Assembly (NCBI GenBank): GCA_910586725.1
Contig: CAJUJL010000012.1
Span: forward strand, 3,557-67,556
DNA length: 64,000 nt
Direction of reading: 5' to 3'
Source: an uncultured Lachnospiraceae bacterium
GTDB taxonomy: Bacteria; Bacillota; Clostridia; Lachnospirales; Lachnospiraceae
Part shown: piece after piece, positions 52,535 through 60,839 of the stretch
Layout of the letters: every line of letters starts with the position of its first letter
Numbering within the stretch: the stretch's first letter is position 1
The notes under the pieces: model-generated
The model's database searches: none
What the model saw: only the letters and a program-made list of their open reading frames with translations
What the model was told of the DNA's origin: nothing
Program-made: the position numbers and the translations under genes

Positions 52535-53435
52535 ATTGGCAGGGCCGGTAGTCTTTGTAAAAGCGGATAAACTCCCTTAACGAATGCATCAAAAGCGGAT
52601 GTTTCTGATACACAAAGCCAACCTGCCGTTTGTGAATCGGCTTGTCCAGAGGAATTTCCACCAGAGATCCGTCTGCCAGAGAGTCTTTGACAAAACTGCG
52701 GATCACACATGCGGCGCCCGCGCCAATTTTGGCAAACTCAATCAAAAGATCCATATCGGAAATGTCAATGGAGTCCTGTATCCGGATTTGGTTTTCCTGC
52801 AAATATTCATCAATATACTGTCTCGTCACATTGTTTTTATCCAGAAGCATCAGCGTGGAATGGGACAAAATCTCCTGTTTTTTGACGCCGCGCTCCTTTA
52901 AATGACGCAGATAATCTTTGGCAGCCACAAAAACATCCTCAATTTCTTCCAGAAAATCAAACTGAACATTTTTTCTGTTTTCCGGTTTTCCGACAAGTCC
53001 GATGTCAATTTTTTCTTCATCCAAAAGCTTGAGCGTTTCATTCGTAGACTGACAGGCAATGGAAATGCTGATATAGGGATGCTGCCGGATAAATTCTTTC
53101 AGATACGGAAGCAGAATATATTTGCAAAGCGCAGAGCTTACGCCGATATTCAAATGTCCGACGCCAAGTTCAATGGAACGGCGCAGTTTTTCTTCGCCAA
53201 GCGAAAGCGTTTCAAATGCGTTTTTGACATAAGAATAAAGCAGCTCGCCTTCCGGAGTCAGCTTCACGCCTCTGGAGCTTCTGAGAAAAAGCTTGCAGCC
53301 TGTGTTTTCTTCTAATTTCTGAATTGATTTGCTGATGGCCGGCTGGCTGATATATAATTCCCGCGCGGCCTTTGAAATATTTCCGGCTTTGGCTACCGTA
53401 TAAAATATACGGTACGCGGTAAGGTTCTGGCTCAT
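52533..53435 (-). CDS. LysR-family transcriptional regulator
   Basis: A 300-residue LysR-type protein. N-terminal winged helix (LTAYRIFYTVAKAGNISKAARELYISQPAISKSIQKLE) and a linker helix precede the effector domain (LNIGVSSALCKYILLPYLKEFI; IDIGLVGKP). This sequence type often lies next to leuC-leuD in Lachnospiraceae, from memory; here a five-kilobase sugar cassette separates it from leuCD, which has a LysR-like palindrome upstream. It is divergent from the ROK gene, but that gene's product has its own candidate operator. The effector is not known. Confidence 0.9.
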   Translation of the reverse strand: MSQNLTAYRIFYTVAKAGNISKAARELYISQPAISKSIQKLEENTGCKLFLRSSRGVKLTPEGELLYSYVKNAFETLSLGEEKLRRSIELGVGHLNIGVSSALCKYILLPYLKEFIRQHPYISISIACQSTNETLKLLDEEKIDIGLVGKPENRKNVQFDFLEEIEDVFVAAKDYLRHLKERGVKKQEILSHSTLMLLDKNNVTRQYIDEYLQENQIRIQDSIDISDMDLLIEFAKIGAGAACVIRSFVKDSLADGSLVEIPLDKPIHKRQVGFVYQKHPLLMHSLREFIRFYKDYRPCQ

Positions 53436-53647
53436 GTATGCGCCTCCCGTTCGTCTTGTGTGAATTTAGCGTCTTTTCGCGCTGCAAGACTACATTCTCG
53501 TTTTTTTTTTGGGAAAGAGTCTGCCGCGAAGAATTTCTACAAGAATACCATACCCAGATAGCTCTGACAACCAGTGCGGACAAAAAAAGCATGGAAAAAG
53601 GATTTCATTTATGATATGTTATACTTAAGAAAACAATTTTAGAAAGT

Positions 53648-54778
53648 ATGGTGGCGAAAGTGGATAAAAGGAAACATACAAATATGGACGTAAAAAAGAA
53701 GAACAGAAATGACGTTTTTCGCTATATATGCAGAAATGGGATGGTATCAAATCCGGACATTTCTTACGCGCTGAAAATAAGTCTGCCAACAGCAACGCAG
53801 ATTACGAAAGAACTGATTGAACGGGGACTGGTGGAAGAGACGGGGGAAATGGAATCTACCGGAGGAAGAAGAGCGAAAGCGTTGGCCGTGTCTGAAAGCG
53901 CCGGAAAGGCGGTCGGGCTGGATATTACGAAAAACCATATCAGTCTGGTTCTTACAGAGCTGACAGGCAGGATTTTAAACTACGAAAGAACGGTTCTTCC
54001 ATATGCTGCAAAAGAGAGCTACTATCTGCAGGTAAATCAAAAGATGGAACAATTTCTGGAAGATTGCAAATGCGGCGGGGCGGGCATACTGGGAATCGGA
54101 ATATCGTTTCCCGGGATTATGGATCTGGAAAAAGAACTGGTCGCAGACTCTCATGTTCTTGCCGTAAATCATCTTCCTTTTTCCGCCATAAACCGTTTTT
54201 TTCCTTACCCCTGCCATTTTATAAATGATGCAAATGCGGGAGCGTATGCGGAAGGGATTGCGTCCGAAAACAGGAACCGTTTTTTTTACCTGTCATTAAG
54301 CAATACGGTCGGAGGAGCGGTTTTCAGCAATGGAATGCTGGAACAGGGCAGGAATTTCCGCTGTGGCGAAGTGGGGCATATGACGGTCGTTCCGGACGGG
54401 AACGCCTGTTATTGCGGAAAATATGGATGTCTGGATGCTTATTGTTCCGCAAAATGCCTTACAGGAGGAAGAGTGGAAGATTTTTTTGAGCGGCTAAAGC
54501 AGGGAGAACAGGAAGCGGTCAGCCTTTGGGAGAGGTATACGTCTTATCTGGCCATAGCAGTCAATAATATTCATATGGTATTGGATTGCGATATTGTGCT
54601 GGGCGGATATGTGGGAAGCTGTATGGGCGAGTTTGTTCAGGATATTCGAATTAAAGTATCGGAAAGAAATACCTTTGAAGAAGACGGTTCTTTTATCAGG
54701 CCCTGCAGACATAAGACGGGGGCGGCCGCACTGGGGGCGGCATTTAAAGTGATGGAACTGTTTATGGAACAGATATAA
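53648..54778 (+). CDS. ROK-family transcriptional regulator
   Basis: A 376-residue regulator: winged helix-turn-helix (VFRYICRNGMVSNPDISYALKISLPTATQITKEL...GRRAKAL) followed by a ROK sugar-kinase-like domain with GLDITKNHISLVLTELTG, GIGISFPGIMD, and the zinc site GHMTVVPDGNACYCGKYGCLDAY. The group includes xylose and N-acetylglucosamine repressors; the sugar here is not readable. The start is uncertain: I use the ATG at 53648, but a GTG at 53660 or an ATG at 53684 is possible. Adjacent plus-strand genes encode a dehydrogenase, a symporter and a kinase, its likely regulon. Confidence 0.88.
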   Translation: MVAKVDKRKHTNMDVKKKNRNDVFRYICRNGMVSNPDISYALKISLPTATQITKELIERGLVEETGEMESTGGRRAKALAVSESAGKAVGLDITKNHISLVLTELTGRILNYERTVLPYAAKESYYLQVNQKMEQFLEDCKCGGAGILGIGISFPGIMDLEKELVADSHVLAVNHLPFSAINRFFPYPCHFINDANAGAYAEGIASENRNRFFYLSLSNTVGGAVFSNGMLEQGRNFRCGEVGHMTVVPDGNACYCGKYGCLDAYCSAKCLTGGRVEDFFERLKQGEQEAVSLWERYTSYLAIAVNNIHMVLDCDIVLGGYVGSCMGEFVQDIRIKVSERNTFEEDGSFIRPCRHKTGAAALGAAFKVMELFMEQI

Positions 54779-54825
54779 GGGGCTTAAACAGTCACGCATT
54801 CATAACGAGGAAGCATGGGAAAGTA

Positions 54826-54854
54826 AGAGATTTCAGAGATGGAATCTCTTTTTT
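54826..54854 (+). terminator. Intrinsic terminator after ROK gene
   Basis: AGAGATT pairs with AATCTCT around a 10-base loop, followed by TTTTT. It isolates the ROK gene from the sugar cassette. Confidence 0.8.
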
Positions 54855-54926
54855 GTTGCAAATAACCAAAAACAATACGGGCGTTTTGGAAGAAGTAACG
54901 AAAGTTGTTGGATTCTTGATTTTTCC

Positions 54927-54955
54927 TTGACAAAAGGCTCTTTTGTCAATAAAAT
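54927..54955 (+). promoter_or_regulatory. Promoter with embedded palindromic operator, sugar/polyol cassette
   Basis: TTGACA (54927-54932), 17-base spacer, TAAAAT (54950-54955). The -35 and spacer are filled by a perfect 10-bp inverted repeat, TTGACAAAAG and CTTTTGTCAA with a 3-base centre (54927-54949). A repressor bound here would block RNA polymerase; the adjacent ROK protein is the obvious candidate. Confidence 0.75.
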
Positions 54956-55015
54956 AAAATACATAATAAAACTATTTAATAAAGTATAAAACAAAGAATA
55001 AAGGAGGAAAAACGC

Positions 55016-56092
55016 ATGAAAAAAACAATGAAAACGGCTGTTATGCTCGGAATTGGCAAAATGGGATTTGAAGAGAGGGAAATTCCCGTACCGAAAGACA
55101 ACGAGGTCCTTGTAAAATTAGAGTACGTCGGAATCTGCGGCAGCGACCTGCATTATTATGAAACAGGGGCAATTGGCGACTACGTGGTAAAGCCTCCCTT
55201 TGTGCTGGGACATGAGCCGGGCGGTACGGTCGTTGCGGCAGGAAAAAGCGTAAAGCATCTGAAAGTGGGGGACCGGGTTGCGCTTGAGCCTGGAAAAACC
55301 TGCGGATGCTGCGAATTTTGCAAAACGGGGAAATACAATCTCTGTCCGGACGTCGTGTTTTTTGCGACGCCTCCGGTGGACGGCGTATTTCAGGAATATG
55401 TGGCGCATGAAGCGGATCTTTGTTTTAAACTGCCGGATCATGTGAGTACGCTGGAGGGAGCATTGATTGAGCCTTTGGCGGTAGGCTTTCATGCCGCGAT
55501 GCAGGGAAAGGCAAGGGCAGGACAGACGGCGGTGGTCATGGGCGCGGGATGCATCGGCCTTGTGACGATGATGGCGTTAAAAGCAATGGGCGTATCCAGA
55601 GTATATGTGGTGGATATTATGGAAAAACGGCTGCAGAAAGCATTGGAACTGGGTGCGGACGGAGTTATTAACGCAAGCCAGTCGGATGCGGTGGAAGAAG
55701 TGAAAAAGCTGACTTTTGGAAAAGGGTGTGATCTTGCGGTGGAAACGGCGGGTACGCAGATAACAACCGTCCAGACAATCCATATGACGAAAAAGGGCGC
55801 GACGATTGTTCTGGTCGGATACGGAAAGAGCGGTGAAATGACGCTTCCAATGAGCCTTGCGCTGGATAAGGAGCTGACATTTAAGACCGTATTCCGTTAC
55901 CGTCACATTTATCCAATGGCGATTGACGCAGTTGCGGCAGGAAAAGTAAACCTGAAAGGGATTGTGACAGATGTATTCGGATTGGATGAGGTACAAAAAG
56001 CAATGGATTACAGTGTAAATCATAAAGCGGATATTGTAAAAGCGGTTATCCGTATCGCAGAGGAAGAAGAAACAGGGAATCAAAAATTTTAA
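55016..56092 (+). CDS. Zinc-dependent medium-chain dehydrogenase (sorbitol/xylitol type)
   Basis: A 358-residue MDR enzyme. Catalytic zinc ligands are in GICGSDLHYYETG and GHEPGG; the structural zinc loop CGCCEFCKTGKYNLC is complete; the Rossmann motif is VMGAGCIGLVTMMALKAMG with acidic VVDIMEKR, favouring NAD. The closest general resemblance is to sorbitol, xylitol and threonine dehydrogenases. AAAGGAGG precedes the ATG. It is the first gene of a three-gene operon with a symporter and a fructokinase-like protein: import of a polyol, oxidation to a ketose, then phosphorylation is a consistent reading but inferred. Confidence 0.9.
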   Translation: MKKTMKTAVMLGIGKMGFEEREIPVPKDNEVLVKLEYVGICGSDLHYYETGAIGDYVVKPPFVLGHEPGGTVVAAGKSVKHLKVGDRVALEPGKTCGCCEFCKTGKYNLCPDVVFFATPPVDGVFQEYVAHEADLCFKLPDHVSTLEGALIEPLAVGFHAAMQGKARAGQTAVVMGAGCIGLVTMMALKAMGVSRVYVVDIMEKRLQKALELGADGVINASQSDAVEEVKKLTFGKGCDLAVETAGTQITTVQTIHMTKKGATIVLVGYGKSGEMTLPMSLALDKELTFKTVFRYRHIYPMAIDAVAAGKVNLKGIVTDVFGLDEVQKAMDYSVNHKADIVKAVIRIAEEEETGNQKF

Positions 56093-56152
56093 CGGTCAGG
56101 GCTCAAATGAGGAGAAGGTTGAATCTGGCTAATAAGGATAAGGAGGATGGCA

Positions 56153-57529
56153 ATGGAGCGGAAAAATACAGATATAAAAGTGCCTCTGCTCAGTAAGATT
56201 GCATACGGCATGGGTGATGTGGGGTGTAACTTCAGTTGGATGTTTGTCGGAAATTTCCTGATGATTTTTTATACGGACGTTTTTGGGATTGGTATGGAGG
56301 CAGTCGCGGGGCTGATGCTGTTTTCCAGATTCTGGGACGCCGTCAATGATCCGGTAATCGGCGGCCTGAGTGATAAAACGCATACAAAATGGGGGAGATA
56401 CCGTCCGTGGCTTCTGGTTGCCGCGCCGCTTACGGCAGTTGTGCTTATACTGACGTTCTGGGCGCATCCCGCCTGGACTCCGACGGTAAAAATTATCTAT
56501 ATGGCGGTTACTTACTGCATCTTAGTATTGGGCTATACCTGCGTAAATATCCCTTACGGTACGCTGTGCGGCGCGATGACGCAGAACATAGAAGAGCGGG
56601 CGAAAATTAACACGTTCCGTTCTGTTAGCGCAATGATTGCAATCGGAATTATCAATATCATAACGGTTCCTTTGATTTCGGCGCTTGGACAGGGAAATGA
56701 CAGACAGGGGTATCTTCTCGTCGCCATAGTTTACGGATGCATTTTTGCAGCCTGCCATATTTTCTGTTTTGCGAAGACAAAGGAAGTTGTTCAAATTCCG
56801 GAAAAGGAAAAAATATCCCTGAAAGTACAGTTGACTTCCGTGATGAAAAATAAGCCGTATATGATTGCGGTGGCGGGGCAGTTTTTGTTTGGAATTACGC
56901 TTTATGGAAGAAATGCGGATGCGCTTTATTATTTTACTTACGTGGAGGGAAACCAGGCATTGTTCAGTACATATTCCCTTTGCATAATCCTGCCGTCTAT
57001 TGTCGGCGCGGCCTGTTTTCCGGTTTTATTCCGGCTGACAAACAATAAAGGACGATCGGCGTCCATCTTTGCATTGCTTACAGGCGTCAGCATGTTTTGT
57101 ATGTACTTTTTTACAGCCGCAAAGTCTCCCGTTCCATTTTATCTGTTTTCGTGCCTGGCGCAGTTTTTCTTTTCCGGATTCAACACGGCCATTTATGCAA
57201 TTGTACCGGATTGCGTGGAATACGGCGAGTGGAAAACAGGACTTCGCAATGACGGCTTCCAGTATGCGTTTATTTCACTTGGAAATAAGATCGGCATGGC
57301 AATCGGGACTTCTGTTCTGGCAGTTGTTTTAGGCAGCTTTGGCTATATGGCGAATCAGCAGCAGAATACGGCTGTCCTGGCAGTTATGAAGCATTCCTTT
57401 ACTACCATTCCGGGCGTATTATGGATTGTTACCGCGGGCGTTTTATATTTTTACCGCCTGAACAGGAAAGCCTATCATAAAATCGTACAGGAAATTCAGG
57501 AAAGAAAGGAGAACGAAAGCCATGTATGA
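56153..57529 (+). CDS. GPH-family sugar:cation symporter
   Basis: A 458-residue, twelve-helix transporter of the glycoside-pentoside-hexuronide family. Signature regions are GMGDVGCNFSWMFVGNFLMIFYTDVFG, FWDAVNDPVIGGLSDKT...GRYRPWLL and, near the end, VPDCVEYGEWKTGLRNDGFQYAFISLGNKIG. Members such as MelB and XynB import sugars with sodium or protons. The ATG at 56153 is preferred because AAGGAGG would abut the ATG at 56147. It overlaps the kinase gene by 8 bases. Confidence 0.92.
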   Translation: MERKNTDIKVPLLSKIAYGMGDVGCNFSWMFVGNFLMIFYTDVFGIGMEAVAGLMLFSRFWDAVNDPVIGGLSDKTHTKWGRYRPWLLVAAPLTAVVLILTFWAHPAWTPTVKIIYMAVTYCILVLGYTCVNIPYGTLCGAMTQNIEERAKINTFRSVSAMIAIGIINIITVPLISALGQGNDRQGYLLVAIVYGCIFAACHIFCFAKTKEVVQIPEKEKISLKVQLTSVMKNKPYMIAVAGQFLFGITLYGRNADALYYFTYVEGNQALFSTYSLCIILPSIVGAACFPVLFRLTNNKGRSASIFALLTGVSMFCMYFFTAAKSPVPFYLFSCLAQFFFSGFNTAIYAIVPDCVEYGEWKTGLRNDGFQYAFISLGNKIGMAIGTSVLAVVLGSFGYMANQQQNTAVLAVMKHSFTTIPGVLWIVTAGVLYFYRLNRKAYHKIVQEIQERKENESHV

Positions 57530-58727
57530 CGTCGTTGCGTTAGGGGAACTGCTCATTGATTTTATGCAAAGAGGAAGCAGCTCAAATGGAAATCCATTGT
57601 TTGAAGCAAATCCGGGAGGTGCGCCGTGCAATGTGCTTGCCATGCTGGCGCGGCTTGGTTATCAGACTGCTTTTATTGGGAAAGTGGGCAAGGATTCCTT
57701 TGGAAAAATGTTAGGGAAAACAATTCAGGATACAGGAATTTCTGCGAAAGGATTGGTTTATGACAGCAAGGTAAATACGACGCTGGCTTTTGTCCATTCG
57801 TTAGAGGGCGGCGACAGAGATTTTTCATTTTACAGAAATCCGGGGGCGGACGTTATGCTGACGGAGCAGGAGATCAGCGAAAAACTTATAACAGAATGCA
57901 GAATCTTTCATTTCGGCTCCCTGTCCCTTACCCGGGACCCCGCAGAAACGGCAACCAGGAAAGCGGTTGCTTATGCAAAAGAAGTGGGAAAGCTGATTTC
58001 CTTTGACCCGAATTACAGGGAACCGTTATGGGACAATGAAGCGCGGGCAAAGGAAGCTGTCTGGTATGGAATCGGCGTATGTGATATTTTAAAAATTGCT
58101 GATAATGAAATACAATGGCTGACCGGTTTTAAGGATTATGAGGACGGCGTACGGGCAATCAAAGAACGGTCGGGAGCAAAGCTTATCAATGTGACGATGG
58201 GCCGCAAGGGAAGCGTCGCCTGTTATCAGGACGGGAAAGTTTACGGGAAGCCTTTCTTAAGCGACAGAACGATTGATACGACGGGCGCCGGCGATACGTT
58301 TTGCGCGGGAGTACTGCGTTTCGTATTAGAGCATGGACTAAATAATCTAAAAGAGACAGATTTGGAAGAAATGCTGGCGTTTGCAAACGCGGCGGCTTCT
58401 ATTGTAACAACCCGTAAAGGAGCATTGCGTTCCATGCCAGACAAAGAAGAAATTGACCGCCTGATTTTAAACGGCAGGAAAAATCAGGAAGAGCCGAAAG
58501 AAGTCAAAACATTTTCAGTAAGGCTTTCCTCCGTAGATAAGGTAAAAGGATTTGTGAGGGATATGAGCCGGATAGAAAGCGACGTGCTTCTTTTCGCCGG
58601 AAAATATGTGATTGACGCAAAATCCATTATGGGAATTTTCAGCCTGGATTTGTCCGGCCCGCTGCAGGTTCAAATTGAGGACTGGAGCAAAGACTATGCG
58701 CCGGTGATTGAAAAATATCTGGACTGA
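57522..58727 (+). CDS. PfkB-family carbohydrate kinase (fructokinase-like) with C-terminal HPr-like domain
   Basis: A 401-residue fusion. Residues 1-310 are a PfkB/ribokinase-fold sugar kinase: VALGELLIDF, GGAPCNVLAMLARLG, and the catalytic signature DTTGAGDTFCAGVLRF with the Asp base. Residues about 326-401 resemble HPr: TFSVRLSSVDKVKGFVRDM, YVIDAKSIMGIFSLDL. The HPr active-site histidine (GIHARPA in true HPr) is replaced by the SSVDKVKGF stretch, so this part cannot carry phosphate and may have a binding or regulatory role. Typical fructokinases end near residue 320. The start overlaps the symporter gene by 8 bases. Sugar specificity is inferred from operon. Confidence 0.85.
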   Translation: MYDVVALGELLIDFMQRGSSSNGNPLFEANPGGAPCNVLAMLARLGYQTAFIGKVGKDSFGKMLGKTIQDTGISAKGLVYDSKVNTTLAFVHSLEGGDRDFSFYRNPGADVMLTEQEISEKLITECRIFHFGSLSLTRDPAETATRKAVAYAKEVGKLISFDPNYREPLWDNEARAKEAVWYGIGVCDILKIADNEIQWLTGFKDYEDGVRAIKERSGAKLINVTMGRKGSVACYQDGKVYGKPFLSDRTIDTTGAGDTFCAGVLRFVLEHGLNNLKETDLEEMLAFANAAASIVTTRKGALRSMPDKEEIDRLILNGRKNQEEPKEVKTFSVRLSSVDKVKGFVRDMSRIESDVLLFAGKYVIDAKSIMGIFSLDLSGPLQVQIEDWSKDYAPVIEKYLD

Positions 58728-58777
58728 GCAATATCTGACGGCAATATTTCGCGAATTGGAACATAAAATGGGCAGAG

Positions 58778-58810
58778 AGCAGAATGAGTTTCTGTTTTCT
58801 GCTTTCATTT
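58778..58810 (+). terminator. Terminator after sugar cassette
   Basis: AGCAGAA pairs with TTCTGCT around a 12-base loop, followed by TTCATTTT. The stem is short, so strength is uncertain. Confidence 0.5.
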
Positions 58811-58818
58811 TGCCAAAA

Positions 58819-58843
58819 TTTCCATAACTACAATTTATGGAAA
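58819..58843. promoter_or_regulatory. Palindromic operator upstream of leuC (LysR-type)
   Basis: TTTCCATAA and TTATGGAAA form a perfect 9-bp inverted repeat around a 7-base centre, 18 bases before the -35. LysR-type activators bind such T-N11-A palindromes just upstream of the promoter. The LysR gene at 52533 is the candidate partner. Confidence 0.6.
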
Positions 58844-58860
58844 ATATATGCCATATGTAT

Positions 58861-58889
58861 TTCAATTATAGCAGACTTTATGATACAAT
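58861..58889 (+). promoter_or_regulatory. Promoter of leuC-leuD
   Basis: TTCAAT (58861-58866), 17-base spacer, TACAAT (58884-58889). The weak -35 fits an activated promoter. Confidence 0.6.
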
Positions 58890-58941
58890 AAATTTACATT
58901 CCACAACACTCACACAAAAAACAGATTAGGAGGAAGATTTC

Positions 58942-60204
58942 ATGGGAATGACAATGACCCAGAAAATTCTTGCCGCGCACGCAGGACTGCCGTCTGTGCA
59001 GGCGGGGCAGCTGATTGAAGCAGATTTGGATCTTGTGCTTGGCAACGACATTACTTCTCCGGTGGCCATTCATGAGATGGAGAAAATGAATACGACAGGC
59101 GTATTCGATAAAGACAAGATTGCGCTGGTGTTAGATCACTTTGTGCCAAACAAAGACATTAAATCGGCGCAGCATTGCAAATGCGTCCGCGAGTTTGCCT
59201 GTAAACATGAAATCAGCAATTATTTTGACGTAGGAGACATGGGCATCGAACATGCGCTTTTGCCGGAAAAAGGACTGACCGTTGCGGGAGACGTTATTAT
59301 CGGCGCGGATTCCCATACCTGTACGTACGGCGCGCTGGGTGCGTTTTCTACCGGCGTGGGCAGCACGGATATGGCGGCCGGCATGGCGACCGGAAAAGCA
59401 TGGTTTAAAGTTCCCTCCGCCATCAAATTCAATCTGACGGGAAAACCCGCAAAATGGATTAGCGGCAAGGATATTATTCTTCACATCATCGGAATGATTG
59501 GCGTCGACGGCGCGCTGTATCAGTCGATGGAATTTGTCGGAGACGGCATACGGTACCTGTCGATGGACGATCGCTTTACCATTGCGAATATGGCAATCGA
59601 AGGCGGCGGGAAAAACGGGATTTTCCCGGTCGATGAAGTATGCGAAGCCTATTTAAAAGAACATTCCAAGCGGCCGTATCAGATTTATGAAGCGGATGCG
59701 GACGCCGTTTACGACAAAGAATACACCATTGACTTAAGCGCGTTAAAGCCAACCGTTGCATTTCCGCATCTGCCCGAGAATACGAAGACAATTGATGAAG
59801 TAGGAGAGATTTCGATTGACCAGGTAGTGATCGGCTCCTGCACGAACGGCCGCCTGGAGGATTTGCGGATTGCGGCGGAATTATTAAAAGGAAAAAAAGT
59901 CGCCAAAGGGCTTCGCGTCATCATCATTCCGGCTACGCAAAAAATTTATCTGGACGCAATGGAAGCCGGTTACATCCGGACATTTATTGAAGCGGGAGCA
60001 ATTGTCAGCACGCCGACCTGCGGACCTTGCCTCGGCGGCTATATGGGAATTTTAGCGGAGCGGGAGCGATGCGTTTCCACAACAAACCGCAACTTTGTCG
60101 GACGTATGGGACACACGGAATCTGAAATTTACCTCGCCAGTCCGGCGGTAGCGGCGGCAAGCGCGCTGACAGGAAAAATTTCAGGCCCGGATGAAATAGG
60201 ATAG
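58942..60204 (+). CDS. leuC: 3-isopropylmalate dehydratase large subunit
   Basis: A 420-residue aconitase-superfamily subunit isomerising 2- to 3-isopropylmalate. The [4Fe-4S] cluster cysteines are in GSCTNGR and in [29 protein letters not shown] and NRNFVGRMG are family blocks. Length matches the short (archaeal/Clostridia, separate-subunit) class rather than the 470-residue E. coli form. AGGAGG lies 8 bases before the ATG. It precedes leuD by 11 bases; leuA and leuB are not in this window. Confidence 0.96.
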   Translation: MGMTMTQKILAAHAGLPSVQAGQLIEADLDLVLGNDITSPVAIHEMEKMNTTGVFDKDKIALVLDHFVPNKDIKSAQHCKCVREFACKHEISNYFDVGDMGIEHALLPEKGLTVAGDVIIGADSHTCTYGALGAFSTGVGSTDMAAGMATGKAWFKVPSAIKFNLTGKPAKWISGKDIILHIIGMIGVDGALYQSMEFVGDGIRYLSMDDRFTIANMAIEGGGKNGIFPVDEVCEAYLKEHSKRPYQIYEADADAVYDKEYTIDLSALKPTVAFPHLPENTKTIDEVGEISIDQVVIGSCTNGRLEDLRIAAELLKGKKVAKGLRVIIIPATQKIYLDAMEAGYIRTFIEAGAIVSTPTCGPCLGGYMGILAERERCVSTTNRNFVGRMGHTESEIYLASPAVAAASALTGKISGPDEIG

Positions 60205-60215
60205 GAGGAAGAAAA

Positions 60216-60704
60216 ATGAAAGCTGCATGCGGAACAGTATTTAAATATGGAGACAACGTGGACACCGACGTTATTATCCCGGCAAGGTATCTGAATTCTT
60301 CCGATCCCAAAGAACTGGCGTCTCACTGTATGGAAGACATTGATCAGGATTTTATCAAAAATGTAAAAGACGGCGATATTATAGTGGCCGCCAAAAATTT
60401 CGGCTGCGGCTCTTCGAGAGAGCATGCGCCGATTGCAATCAAGGCCGCCGGCGTAAGCTGCGTAATTGCCGAGACATTTGCCAGGATTTTTTACCGCAAT
60501 GCCATCAATATCGGACTGCCGATTGTAGAATGCAAAGAGGCGGCTGCGGAAATTTCCGCGGGAGATCAGGTGGAAGTCAACTTTGACACGGGCGTCATTA
60601 CCAACCGGACGAAAGGAACGACGTATCAGGGACAGGCGTTTCCGGAGTTTATGCAGAAGATTATCGACTGCGAGGGACTGGTAAATTATATCAATCAGAA
60701 ATAA
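60216..60704 (+). CDS. leuD: 3-isopropylmalate dehydratase small subunit
   Basis: A 162-residue swivel-domain partner of LeuC. Family motifs are [15 protein letters not shown] near the start, [17 protein letters not shown] (substrate-binding loop) and [15 protein letters not shown]. Length fits the short archaeal-type class, matching LeuC. AGGAGG precedes the ATG. It ends in a terminator. Confidence 0.96.
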   Translation: MKAACGTVFKYGDNVDTDVIIPARYLNSSDPKELASHCMEDIDQDFIKNVKDGDIIVAAKNFGCGSSREHAPIAIKAAGVSCVIAETFARIFYRNAINIGLPIVECKEAAAEISAGDQVEVNFDTGVITNRTKGTTYQGQAFPEFMQKIIDCEGLVNYINQK

Positions 60705-60711
60705 ACAAATC

Positions 60712-60753
60712 GAAGAAATTGTATACGAAAAATATACAGTTTCTTCATTTTTT
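60712..60753 (+). terminator. Intrinsic terminator after leuD
   Basis: GAAGAAA/TTTCTTC with inner TGTATA/TATACA pairing, followed by ATTTTTT. Confidence 0.85.
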
Positions 60754-60839
60754 ATTACAAATCTATTAATTTTCACTTCTTCTTGTCCATTTTTCTATAT
60801 TATAGAGTATAATGAAATGTATAAAAAAGGAGTGAAAAT

